Shown: in pieces, positions 13,495 through 20,610 of the stretch
How the letters are laid out: each line of letters opens with the position of its first letter
How positions within the stretch are numbered: the first letter of the stretch is position 1
Assembly (NCBI GenBank): GCA_039917655.1
Contig: JBDSJC010000057.1
Coordinates: 1-22,362 of the forward strand
Length of the DNA: 22,362 nucleotides
Direction of reading: 5' to 3'
From: PNKC01 sp039917655
Lineage (GTDB): Bacteria > Chloroflexota > Dehalococcoidia > Tepidiformales > Tepidiformaceae
The notes under the pieces: model-generated
Databases searched by the model: none
Seen by the model: only the letters and a program-made list of their open reading frames with translations
Told to the model about the DNA's origin: nothing
Made by a program: the position numbers and the translations under genes

Positions 13495-15501
13495 TTGTAT
13501 TCCCGCTGGCTTCGTAACAGTTTTATCTACCTGCTGATCCTGGTGGCGGTCATCGCCATCGTTTTCGCATTCTTCAACAGCGGCGAAGAACATCCCACCA
13601 TCGCTTTCGGCCAGGTCATTTCTGACGTCAAGGCGAACCAGGTGCAGAAGATCGAGGTCGATAACCGCGACCTCACTGTCACCTACTCCAACAAAGACGC
13701 GAACAACAAGCCGGTCATCAAGAGTGCCAAGATCGGTCCGAACACGGATCTTGAAAAACTGCTCGTGGACGAGCAGGTGCTCCTCAGCAAGACCGGCGAC
13801 AAGGCGTCCGTGGACCTCCAGTATAAAGAGGGCGGCGGCTTCGGGCCGTGGCTTGGACTGCTCCTCAACATCCTGCCGTTCCTGCTCTTCGGCCTCTTCC
13901 TGTTGCTCATCATGCGCCAGGCGCAGGGCTCCAACTCGCAAGCGATGAGCTTCGGAAAGAGCCGCGCCCGGCTCTTCACCGGCAGCAAGGTGACCGTCAC
14001 CTTCGGCGACGTTGCTGGCGTGGACGAAGCGAAGGAGGAGCTCGCCGAAGTGGTCGAGTTCCTCAAGTATCCGGAGAAGTTCGCTGCCCTCGGCGCGCGA
14101 ATCCCCAAGGGCGTGCTGCTCGTGGGTCCTCCCGGTACCGGCAAGACGCTCCTCTCGCGCGCTGTTGCGGGCGAGGCGGGTGTGCCCTTCTTCAGCATCT
14201 CCGGTTCTGAATTCGTCGAGATGTTCGTCGGCGTTGGCGCCAGCCGCGTCCGCGATCTCTTCGATCAGGCGAAAAAGAATGCGCCCTGCATCGTCTTCGT
14301 GGACGAAATCGACGCCGTCGGACGCCAGCGCGGCGCAGGGCTTGGCGGTTCACACGATGAACGTGAGCAGACCCTTAACCAGATCCTCGTGGAGATGGAC
14401 GGCTTCGATACCGGCACCAACGTGATCGTCATCGCAGCCACCAACCGCCCTGACATCCTGGACCCCGCACTTCTGCGACCGGGCCGATTCGACCGCAAGG
14501 TGATCCTCGACGCACCAGACGTTAAGGGCCGTGAAGCGATCCTGAACGTCCACTCCAAGGGCAAACCAATCGCCGACGACGTCACTATAGGGACGCTGGC
14601 CAAGTCCACTCCGGGGTTCAGCGGCGCCGACCTGGCTAACCTCGTCAACGAAGCGGCCATCCTCGCCGCCCGGCGCAACAAGAAGATCATCACCATGAGC
14701 GAGTTTGAAGAGGCTGTTGACCGCGTCATCGCCGGACCGGAACGCAAGAGCCGCGTAATGAGCCCGCACGAAAAGAAGCTCACGGCGTACCACGAGGGCG
14801 GCCACACAGTTGTCGGCCACTTCATGGAACACCACGACCCGCCACACAAAGTCACGATCGTGTCGCGCGGCATGGCCGGCGGCTACACTCGCTTCCTGCC
14901 GGATGAAGAGTCACACTACCGCACCCGCAGCATGTTCCGCGACCAGCTCTCCGCCGCCCTTGGTGGTCACGCAGCGGAAGAGCTGATCTTTGGCGAAGCG
15001 TCCACCGGCCCCTCCAATGACATCGAGCAGGTGACGCGCATCGCCCGGGCAATGGTCACCCGATGGGGCATGAGCGAGCGCCTTGGGCCACGGACGTTCG
15101 GCAAAACCGATGAGTTGGTGTTCCTTGGCCGCGAAATCTCGGAGACCCGAAATTACAGCGAGAAGATCGCCGAAGAGATCGACGACGAAGTCCGGCGGCT
15201 GATCGAAGAGGCCCAAGAGCGCGCCCGCAACGTCCTGCGCGACCACCGGGACCTACTGGATAAGCTTGCCGTGGTGTTGCTCGAAGTCGAGACGCTTGAG
15301 GGTCCGACGCTGACGCGCCTGCTAAACAGCGACCCGAAGGAACCGTGGCCCCCAGCCGACCTTCAGCCGACCGATGAACCGCCAGCGAACCCTACCCCGC
15401 CACCGGCAGAGGAACGAAGGCCCACCTTTGAACCGAAACCATCCGGTGGTCTCGCCTGGGAAGGCGGTAGCCAGACCCGCGCGGACGGCGGCTCAGTCTA
15501 G
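13495..15501 (+). CDS. ftsH: ATP-dependent zinc metalloprotease FtsH
   Basis: A membrane-anchored AAA+ hexamer that degrades misfolded membrane proteins and selected cytosolic regulators. The 668-residue protein has two transmembrane helices (about 9-28 and 118-141) around a small external domain, then Walker A GPPGTGKT (211-218), Walker B IVFVDEID (266-273), the second region of homology TNRPDILDPALLRPGR (316-331), the zinc motif HEGGH (433-437) and the third ligand Asp509 in STGPSNDIEQ. A Pro-rich, low-complexity tail of about 50 residues ends the protein. The start is the TTG at 13495, just before YSRWLRNSFIYLL, with GGAG at 13483-13486; the upstream open frame to 13390 overlaps the promoter. 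Confidence 0.97.
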   Translation: MYSRWLRNSFIYLLILVAVIAIVFAFFNSGEEHPTIAFGQVISDVKANQVQKIEVDNRDLTVTYSNKDANNKPVIKSAKIGPNTDLEKLLVDEQVLLSKTGDKASVDLQYKEGGGFGPWLGLLLNILPFLLFGLFLLLIMRQAQGSNSQAMSFGKSRARLFTGSKVTVTFGDVAGVDEAKEELAEVVEFLKYPEKFAALGARIPKGVLLVGPPGTGKTLLSRAVAGEAGVPFFSISGSEFVEMFVGVGASRVRDLFDQAKKNAPCIVFVDEIDAVGRQRGAGLGGSHDEREQTLNQILVEMDGFDTGTNVIVIAATNRPDILDPALLRPGRFDRKVILDAPDVKGREAILNVHSKGKPIADDVTIGTLAKSTPGFSGADLANLVNEAAILAARRNKKIITMSEFEEAVDRVIAGPERKSRVMSPHEKKLTAYHEGGHTVVGHFMEHHDPPHKVTIVSRGMAGGYTRFLPDEESHYRTRSMFRDQLSAALGGHAAEELIFGEASTGPSNDIEQVTRIARAMVTRWGMSERLGPRTFGKTDELVFLGREISETRNYSEKIAEEIDDEVRRLIEEAQERARNVLRDHRDLLDKLAVVLLEVETLEGPTLTRLLNSDPKEPWPPADLQPTDEPPANPTPPPAEERRPTFEPKPSGGLAWEGGSQTRADGGSV

Positions 15502-15528
15502 TCCCAAACGCCTGGCCGACACCCTACG

Positions 15529-15558
15529 TTGACGAAACGCGTGGACGGTCTCTACACT
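15529..15558 (+). promoter_or_regulatory. Promoter for rplU-rpmA-rpmE
   Basis: TTGACG (15529-15534), 18-base spacer, TACACT (15553-15558), 34 bases before ATG 15592. The -10 box lies within the loop of the inverted repeat described next. Confidence 0.55.
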
Positions 15559-15574
15559 CAGGAGACCGTCCACG
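15540..15574 (+). repeat. Perfect 13-bp inverted repeat at the rplU promoter (operator or leader hairpin)
   Basis: CGTGGACGGTCTC (15540-15552) pairs exactly with GAGACCGTCCACG (15562-15574), with a 9-base spacer containing the predicted -10 hexamer. As RNA made from an upstream promoter it would be a strong hairpin 39 bases after the ftsH stop, without a T-run. As DNA it is a dyad centred on the promoter. It lies just ahead of rplU, where other bacteria carry an L21 leader. Confidence 0.6.
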
Positions 15575-15591
15575 GTATTTCTGGAGAGTAA

Positions 15592-15903
15592 ATGGAAGCG
15601 ATCGTACGCGCCGATGGGCGACAGTTGCGCCTCGTCGAGGGGCAGGAATTCGAAATGAGCCACGTTGCGGGGGAGCCGGGTGATACCGTCACCTTCGACG
15701 TGATGATGGTCCTGGACGGTGAGGACGTCACCGTCGGTACGCCTTTGGTGGCTGGAGCCTCGGTTCGCGCCCGAATCGAGCAGCACGGGAAGGCCCCGAA
15801 GATCCGTTTCATGAAGTACAAGAACAAGGTCCGCTACCGTCGAACCTTCGGTCACCGTCAACATGTGACTCGATTGGTCGTCGAAGCGATTACGAAGGGT
15901 TAA
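15592..15903 (+). CDS. rplU: 50S ribosomal protein L21
   Basis: A structural protein that binds 23S rRNA in the large subunit. The 103 residues show the L21 pattern: EAIVRADGRQLRLVEGQEFE, GDTVTFDVMMVLDGEDVTVG, PLVAGASVRARIEQHGKAPK, and the basic FMKYKNKVRYRRTFGHRQHV. The length is normal. ATG 15592 follows GGAGAG. It heads the L21-L27-L31 run; its transcription may be controlled through the dyad directly upstream. Confidence 0.97.
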   Translation: MEAIVRADGRQLRLVEGQEFEMSHVAGEPGDTVTFDVMMVLDGEDVTVGTPLVAGASVRARIEQHGKAPKIRFMKYKNKVRYRRTFGHRQHVTRLVVEAITKG

Positions 15904-15908
15904 CTCCA

Positions 15909-16178
15909 ATGGCACACAAAAAAGGCGTAAGCAGCTCGAAGAACGGCCGCGATAGCCAAAGCCAAAGGCTTGGGGTGAAGCACTTCGACGGCGAAGTGGT
16001 CAAGCCCGGTTCAATCATCATGCGCCAGCGCGGCACACGCTTTCACCCCGGTGAGAACGTCGGCCTTGGGCGGGACTACACCATCTATTCGTTGATCGAC
16101 GGGCACGTAAAGTTCCAGCCGTTCGCCAAGGGCCGCCGAAAGAAGATTAGCGTCTTCCCCGCCGCGGCCGCAGTTTAA
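15909..16178 (+). CDS. rpmA: 50S ribosomal protein L27
   Basis: L27 sits near the peptidyl-transferase centre and is usually next to L21. The 89-residue protein starts AHKKGVSSSKNGRDSQSQRL and continues with VKPGSIIMRQRGTRFHPGEN and GLGRDYTIYSLIDGHVKF, all family signatures. There is no Firmicutes-type cleavable N-terminal extension. It lies 5 bases after the rplU stop. The stop overlaps the start of the rpmE ribosome binding site (AAGGAG, 16177-16182). Confidence 0.97.
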   Translation: MAHKKGVSSSKNGRDSQSQRLGVKHFDGEVVKPGSIIMRQRGTRFHPGENVGLGRDYTIYSLIDGHVKFQPFAKGRRKKISVFPAAAAV

Positions 16179-16188
16179 GGAGTCCCCG

Positions 16189-16401
16189 GTGAAGGAAGCG
16201 ATCCACCCAAAGTACGAAGACGCCACCATCCATTGCGCATGCGGCAATGAGATTCACACCCGTTCCACCAAGCAGACAGCTATGCATTTGGACGTTTGCA
16301 ACGTCTGCCACCCGTTCTTCACGGGCGAGCAGCGCATTATCGACACTGCGGGCCGCGTTGAGCGGTTTAACCGCCGCTACGCTAAGCCCGCCAGCAACTA
16401 G
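16189..16401 (+). CDS. rpmE: 50S ribosomal protein L31 (zinc-binding form)
   Basis: The 70-residue protein has MKEAIHPKYEDATIHCACGN and VCNVCHPFFTGEQRIIDTAG. Cys16, Cys18, Cys37 and Cys40 are all present, so this is the zinc-binding (C+) type, not the zinc-free paralog used under zinc starvation. GTG 16189 has AAGGAG at 16177-16182 with 6-base spacing. A strong terminator follows, ending the ribosomal operon. Confidence 0.96.
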   Translation: MKEAIHPKYEDATIHCACGNEIHTRSTKQTAMHLDVCNVCHPFFTGEQRIIDTAGRVERFNRRYAKPASN

Positions 16402-16423
16402 CTGCCGCGCATCGAAACACCAG

Positions 16424-16447
16424 AAGGGGCCATCGCGGCCCCTTTTT
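16424..16447 (+). terminator. Rho-independent terminator of the rplU-rpmA-rpmE operon
   Basis: AAGGGGCC (16424-16431) and GGCCCCTT (16437-16444) form an 8-bp GC-rich stem with a 5-base loop, ending in TTTTT (16443-16447). It starts 23 bases after the rpmE stop. Confidence 0.85.
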
Positions 16448-16463
16448 GGTTTGTGAGGAATCC

Positions 16464-17432
16464 ATGACCAGAGCACCTGAAGGTCCGGCGAACGTCTACT
16501 ACGGCGGCCAGGCCGTGATGGAGGGCGTCATGATCCGCGGCCCCGAGCACATGGCAGTTGCGGTGCGCCACCCAAAGGGCCACATCGTCACTCACTCAGA
16601 GCCGCTCGGCGGGCTCTACACCGGCCGGGCGCGCACCATCCCTCTGCTGCGCGGTGTCATCGTCCTGTGGGAAACCATGGCGTTGGGCATGCGGGCCCTC
16701 AACTTCTCCTCGCGCATCGCCTTCGACGACGGCGAGCAGGAGGGCGAAGCGGAGTTTCCAGAGAAGGTTTTCTGGGGGACGATGGCGATCGCCATCCTCT
16801 TCGTCGTCGGTATCTTCTTCGCCGGCCCCATCCTCCTCGCCAACCTGCTAGAGACGGTCGATGCCAGCCGTTTCGTGATCGTCGGGGTTGAAGGGGTCGT
16901 GCGGCTCGGGCTGTTCGTCGGTTACATCTGGCTGATTGGCATGGTCCCCGATATCCGGCGAGTCTTCCAGTATCACGGCGCCGAGCACATGACGATCCAC
17001 GCCTACGAAGCGCGCCGCCCGCTCACCACCGAAGAGATCCGGGCCTTCCCCAAGGAGCACACCCGCTGCGGTACCAGCTTCCTGCTGGTTGTCGTCTTTG
17101 TCGCTCTGATCACGTTCTTCATCTTCGATCTGTTGGTGGACAGAGGCATTCTGATTCGTACCGCCTCTCGCATCGTCTTCATGCCGTTCGTGGCGGGCGT
17201 CGCCTACGAGATCCTGCGCATCGGCGCCCGCTTCGGCGGCAACGCCTTCGTCCACGCCATGTTCGTGCCGAACATCGCCCTCCAGGCCTTGACCACCAAG
17301 GTGCCGGACGACAGTCAGATCGAAGTGGCGATCGCCTCGTTTACAGCGGTGCTTAACCATGCTGGGCTGGCAGCCACCACCCACCTCACCGAACACGCGG
17401 AGGCGCTACGAGAATCGCCGCCCCTGGACTGA
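16464..17432 (+). CDS. DUF1385 (YqhQ-like) integral membrane protein
   Basis: The 322-residue protein begins with the family signature YYGGQAVMEGVMIRGPEHMA. It then shows several membrane segments (roughly GTMAIAILFVVGIFFAGPIL; a Val/Leu-rich segment before WLIGMVPDIRR; SFLLVVVFVALITFFIFDLL; and VFMPFVAGVAYEILRIGA), the motif FQYHGAEHMTIHAYE and the HTRCGTSFLL block. These are diagnostic for DUF1385, a family found beside rpmE in Firmicutes and Chloroflexota. Its biochemical role is not established. His and Glu in the conserved loops could bind metal, which is speculative. ATG 16464 has GAGGAA upstream; a longer TTG start at 16446 would run into the terminator. Confidence 0.92.
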   Translation: MTRAPEGPANVYYGGQAVMEGVMIRGPEHMAVAVRHPKGHIVTHSEPLGGLYTGRARTIPLLRGVIVLWETMALGMRALNFSSRIAFDDGEQEGEAEFPEKVFWGTMAIAILFVVGIFFAGPILLANLLETVDASRFVIVGVEGVVRLGLFVGYIWLIGMVPDIRRVFQYHGAEHMTIHAYEARRPLTTEEIRAFPKEHTRCGTSFLLVVVFVALITFFIFDLLVDRGILIRTASRIVFMPFVAGVAYEILRIGARFGGNAFVHAMFVPNIALQALTTKVPDDSQIEVAIASFTAVLNHAGLAATTHLTEHAEALRESPPLD

Positions 17433-17437
17433 GGGAT

Positions 17438-17452
17438 CCAGCGACACGCTGG
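17438..17452. terminator. Short hairpin between convergent genes
   Basis: CCAGCG (17438-17443) and CGCTGG (17447-17452) with a 3-base loop, in the 46-base gap after the DUF1385 gene and before the convergent unknown gene. It is a weak terminator candidate. Confidence 0.3.
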
Positions 17453-17478
17453 CACCGAGTTGGTTGCCCATGCTCGCT

Positions 17479-18072
17479 TCATGTGACACTGAACGGCGAG
17501 CCGGCAGCCGCTATTGCGCCAGCCTTCCAGCCCGGCGCGCGGCCATCTTTCGGCAACTCGATCTGCGATATCTCTATGCCGCTTTGAGCCAGGAGCCACG
17601 AGGTCGCAGAATCTGAAGTCCACATTTCCGTAGTGCCATCAGCCCTCCGCCCCCAGGTATGGCTGGGGAGACCGGGGGCGCTTGCCAACAGGCGCTCGAC
17701 AGTCGCGGGGTCGGTCGTCAGACGCTTTGGCGAGCCCACGGCCCACTTTTCGTCTGGAAACAGATCGCTATCGGCGCAATAGAGTTGGTAACGAAAGCGG
17801 CGCAGCCGATCAGCACCCCGCACTCCAACTGGACCTGTCATCAGCGGAGGGTTGGCCTGATGACGGGGCACTGGCATCAGCTCAAGGGTTTGAGATCTGC
17901 CCCGGAGCCGAAGCTTGAGCGCACCGTGGTAGAGCGTGGCCCGGGGTCTTCGCGCCACGCTGGCGGCGAGAATTTCATAGAGGCTGAGCGACAAAGCTTG
18001 CAGGTGGGTTCCCGCTCCCACCGGAATCCAGTAGAGGTCAATAAATGAGTCGTCGGGATCGAAAGCGGCCAT
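17479..18072 (-). CDS. Conserved protein of unknown function
   Basis: From ATG 18072 the product is 197 residues: FDPDDSFIDLYWIPVGAGTH, a helical LSLSLYEILAASVARRPRAT, LYHGALKLRLRG, TGPVGVRGADRLRRFRYQLY, PDEKWAVGSPKRLT, SHTWGRRADGTTEMWTSDSA and a C-terminal GRAPGWKAGAI. I have seen similar conserved hypothetical proteins in several phyla but know no function; many invariant-looking Trp, Gly, Arg and Asp residues suggest an enzyme. GGAG lies 7 bases before ATG 18072. An in-frame GTG at 18264, touching the vapC stop, would add 64 residues including GPEGYGEMHRMSVAYGLRAG, so an N-terminal extension is possible. Confidence 0.75.
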   Translation of the reverse strand: MAAFDPDDSFIDLYWIPVGAGTHLQALSLSLYEILAASVARRPRATLYHGALKLRLRGRSQTLELMPVPRHQANPPLMTGPVGVRGADRLRRFRYQLYCADSDLFPDEKWAVGSPKRLTTDPATVERLLASAPGLPSHTWGRRADGTTEMWTSDSATSWLLAQSGIEISQIELPKDGRAPGWKAGAIAAAGSPFSVT

Positions 18073-18264
18073 GCCTGTGCTCCGTGCGTTTTCTACCAGC
18101 CTCCCAGCTCGTAGGCCGTACGCCACGGACATCCGGTGCATCTCTCCGTAGCCCTCCGGTCCAATAAACCACCGTCCAGGGCCTGGCCACAACCTCGATG
18201 CGCTACGAGGAGTCGTCACCCCTGGAATGAGCGAACTGGGCTCTCCGCTCCCGGATCCCAGCAC

Positions 18265-18705
18265 TCACCGTTCGCCCAGCACAACCAGATCGAGCCCCTC
18301 GTGCTGCCCGAATCCACGGTCAGTGGTGACGAACTGGTAGCCGCCCGCGATAGCAAACGCGGCCAGGTAGGCGTCCATCCAGAGCTTCGGTGAAGCACTC
18401 CTGCGGCTGGCCAGCCGTTCCCACTCAGCCTCGACGCCCGCTGGCTCTTCGACGAACGAGACACGCTCGTCAGCGACGAGTTCATGGTACGCGGCCCACG
18501 CCTGGGCATTGGTCATCGGCCTCTCGTCGGGAGGGAACACAGAAGCGGTGGTCAACAGACGCAGCAGCGATTGCTGGGTTGCCCTACAGACTACCAATCC
18601 TCCTGATGGCCGCTCCACTTCCGCCATCCAGGCACGCGCGGTGGTACTGAAGATATGTCCATCCAGCACCAGGGACACCCAGACGCTGGTATCGACCAGG
18701 ATCAC
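18265..18705 (-). CDS. vapC: VapC-family PIN-domain ribonuclease toxin
   Basis: The 146-residue protein opens MILVDTSVWVSLV with catalytic Asp5 and keeps KLWMDAYLAAFAIAGG (Asp111) and FVTTDRGF (Asp129), the layout of the VapC subgroup with a W(T/M)DAYLAAFA motif. The Glu seen in many PIN domains after the first helix is replaced by an ATQQSLLRLL segment, normal for this subgroup. It probably cleaves tRNA or rRNA when released from VapB. GTG 18705 overlaps the antitoxin stop by GTGA. In contrast to the PIN protein at 10428, the first Asp is intact. Confidence 0.92.
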   Translation of the reverse strand: MILVDTSVWVSLVLDGHIFSTTARAWMAEVERPSGGLVVCRATQQSLLRLLTTASVFPPDERPMTNAQAWAAYHELVADERVSFVEEPAGVEAEWERLASRRSASPKLWMDAYLAAFAIAGGYQFVTTDRGFGQHEGLDLVVLGER

Positions 18706-18986
18706 GCGTACCAGTCCACTTCCTGTTGCAGCAGGATCTCATGGATGCGGTTGGCCGTTAGCTCTTCCGAGGGACGAGCGCGCCGAGCATAGGGGATGAG
18801 CGGCAGCCGCGTCTCGGGGTCTATGGTGAAGCCCGGCCCGTCGTCATCCTCAGGGGGTGCGGGGGGTGCTTTCAGGCCCTTGCGTAGCAGATCGGCGATG
18901 GCGTCCTTCAGCTTCTGTCCGTCATACAGGGCACGGAGCTTGATCTCTCTTACGAGCGCATCCGGCAGATCGACTGTGGTCTTCAT
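18702..18986 (-). CDS. vapB: Ribbon-helix-helix VapB-type antitoxin
   Basis: The 94-residue protein starts MKTTVDLPDALVREIKLRAL, a ribbon-helix-helix DNA-binding segment, followed by a helix (KLKDAIADLLRKGLKA), a Pro-rich linker and an acidic, flexible C-terminal half for binding VapC (FTIDPETRLPLIPYARRA and an EELTANRIHEILLQQE helix). The start at 18986 sits about where transcription would begin from the extended -10 box at 18993-18998, so the mRNA may be leaderless. The VapBC complex is expected to bind the direct repeat CCAGTTT-CCAGTTT in its promoter. Confidence 0.9.
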   Translation of the reverse strand: MKTTVDLPDALVREIKLRALYDGQKLKDAIADLLRKGLKAPPAPPEDDDGPGFTIDPETRLPLIPYARRARPSEELTANRIHEILLQQEVDWYA

Positions 18987-18990
18987 GCGT

Positions 18991-19005
18991 CCAGTTTACC
19001 AGTTT
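18991..19005 (-). promoter_or_regulatory. Extended -10 box and direct repeat at the vapBC promoter
   Basis: On the minus strand TGGTAAACT (18993-19001) is an extended -10 element 6 bases before the vapB ATG. On the plus strand CCAGTTT occurs twice, at 18991-18997 and 18999-19005, one helical-turn-like step apart, a candidate VapB operator. Confidence 0.4.
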
Positions 19006-19060
19006 CCCATTTTGCTTGCCGATCAGTCCGAAATCTTCACGATTTGGGACTAGAGAAAAC

Positions 19061-19074
19061 AGAACAAAAGTTCT
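19061..19074 (+). promoter_or_regulatory. LexA/DinR SOS-box-like palindrome
   Basis: AGAACAAAAGTTCT is a perfect palindromic GAAC-N4-GTTC core, as in the SOS boxes of Firmicutes and Actinobacteria (CGAACNNNNGTTCG), though the outer C/G are A/T here. It ends 14 bases before ATG 19089 of the ImuB-like gene, overlapping the expected promoter, so damage-inducible expression is likely. Confidence 0.7.
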
Positions 19075-19088
19075 ATTCTCCTAGATCC

Positions 19089-20294
19089 ATGGACACCGGA
19101 TGCCTGCTTATCGCGAACTTCCCGATCGCCATCGCGCGGCGCGATAACCCCCAGTTGCGCGGGCGGGCGGTGGTTGTGGGCGGCTCCCCGGAAGAGCACG
19201 CCGCCGTCACCGCCTGTTCCGAAGAGGCCGCCGCGGCCGGTGTCACCGTGGGAACCACACTGCGGCGGGCGCTGGCTCTTTGCCCAAACGCGGTCTTTCT
19301 GCCCATGCAGGATGCCGCCGTCAACGCTGAGGCCTCCCGCCTCGTCGATCTCCTTCAGCTCTACAGCCCCACCGTCGAGGCGATCGCACCGGGACACGTC
19401 CACGCCGACCTCCGCGGGCTGGCCCGGATGTCCGGCATGGATGAGTTGACATACCTCGAGGACCTGCATGAGGCCGCCAGTTCGGCCAGCGGGCTCACGG
19501 TGCAGTTGGGGGCCGCCGAAACCGTCTTCGCGGCCCATGCAGCCGCCTGGACGGCCGCCGGTGGCGGCCTGGCGCCGGTCCACATCCACCGGGGCGATGC
19601 CAAAATCTTCCTCGCCGGCTTGCCGCTCGATGTCCTGCCCGTGTCCCCGCAGATGCATGAACGGCTTCGACTCTTCGGCCTGGAACGCCTGGAGCAGGTG
19701 GCAGCCTTGCCGTTTTCGGCCATCCAGGCGCAGTTCGGCCGCGAAGGAGCCCACGCCTGGGCGCTCGCAAACGGTCGTGACACCTCCGTTGTCGTCGCCA
19801 GGCGCGAAGAGCTGCGCGTCAGCGATGATCTGGATCTGCCAGCGCCTACCTCGCTCTCTGGTCCCCTTGTAGCAGGCACCCAGATGCTGCTCCAGCGCAC
19901 CCTCGCCCACAAAGAGCTGCGCGGCCAATCGCTGCGCCGGCTCGATTGGCGGCTCGGGCTGGAAGGTGGCGAGCAGATCACCCGGCGATTCGTCTTCCGC
20001 GAACCAACGAACGACCCCGCGCGCATGCTCTTCGTCGTCAAAAACAAGATCGAACGACTGCAGCTGCCTTCGGCCGCTGTTTCGCTCGGGCTCACGCTCT
20101 CTGGCCTGTGCAGCGAATACGGCCACCAGGCGAATCTCTGGCAAACCGGTCCACGCCGCCGAAAGGAGCTACTGGATGCGATCGAACAGCTCAACGCTCG
20201 TGAGGGCGAACCCCAGGTCTTCCAAATTGTGGAGGTGCAACCATGGTCAAGGATCCCGGAACGCCAGCTGGCCCTGGTGGCTTACGGCGGCTGA
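19089..20294 (+). CDS. ImuB-like Y-family DNA polymerase homolog (probably non-catalytic)
   Basis: ImuB proteins are Y-family relatives that connect the error-prone polymerase DnaE2 and the beta clamp in damage-induced mutagenesis. The 401-residue protein has the palm/finger start CLLIANFPIAIARRDNPQLR, GRAVVVGG, AAGVTVGTTLRRALALCPNA, and SPTVEAIAPGHVHADLRGLA, then a helix-hairpin-helix-like GLPLDVLPVS...LRLFGLERLEQVAALP and a little-finger-like C-terminal half. The acidic residues of active Y-family enzymes (first Asp in the start motif, and the Asp-Glu pair of the SIDEA motif) are missing. ATG 19089 is chosen; a TTG at 19044 would start within the regulatory region. Stop at 20294. DUF6504 overlaps. 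Confidence 0.87.
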   Translation: MDTGCLLIANFPIAIARRDNPQLRGRAVVVGGSPEEHAAVTACSEEAAAAGVTVGTTLRRALALCPNAVFLPMQDAAVNAEASRLVDLLQLYSPTVEAIAPGHVHADLRGLARMSGMDELTYLEDLHEAASSASGLTVQLGAAETVFAAHAAAWTAAGGGLAPVHIHRGDAKIFLAGLPLDVLPVSPQMHERLRLFGLERLEQVAALPFSAIQAQFGREGAHAWALANGRDTSVVVARREELRVSDDLDLPAPTSLSGPLVAGTQMLLQRTLAHKELRGQSLRRLDWRLGLEGGEQITRRFVFREPTNDPARMLFVVKNKIERLQLPSAAVSLGLTLSGLCSEYGHQANLWQTGPRRRKELLDAIEQLNAREGEPQVFQIVEVQPWSRIPERQLALVAYGG

Positions 20295-20575
20295 ATCAAC
20301 CGGTGCCAGCGGCGGTGGACGCCAATGCACGGGGCGAACCCTCCGCCATGCTCTCGCAAGGGAGGTACCTTCCCGTGCAAGCTATCCACGATAGCTGGCG
20401 GATCGACGACGAGTGGTGGCGAGAGGAAATTACCCGCCGCTACTTCACGGTCGAACTCAAAGGCGGCCGCCGCCTGACGGTCTACCATGACCTGCTGACG
20501 GACGCCTGGTACGCCCAGGGCTACGAACGTCCACACGAAGGCAAAGCGCTCAAAACCAAGAAGCGCGCGGGTTAG
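20243..20575 (+). CDS. DUF6504-family protein
   Basis: The 110-residue product has a variable N-terminal part (about 1-45) and a conserved core: AIHDSWRIDDEWWREEITRR, YFTVELKGGRRLTVYHDLLT and DAWYAQGY. This small domain follows ImuB-like polymerase genes in other bacteria, or is fused nearby, and its role is not known. ATG 20243 has GGAGG at 20231-20235 and overlaps the ImuB-like gene by 52 bases in another frame, so both are probably co-expressed and SOS-linked. The Trp-rich core could contact DNA or a partner, which is an inference. Confidence 0.85.
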   Translation: MVKDPGTPAGPGGLRRLNQPVPAAVDANARGEPSAMLSQGRYLPVQAIHDSWRIDDEWWREEITRRYFTVELKGGRRLTVYHDLLTDAWYAQGYERPHEGKALKTKKRAG

Positions 20576-20610
20576 CCGACGGGATCCCGCTTCGCCTGTA
20601 GACTCCAGCC

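Noticed and set aside
19050..20144. A 364-codon minus-strand frame opposite the ImuB-like gene
   Set aside because: It is the antisense shadow of a gene with clear Y-family motifs, and no family resemblance is seen.
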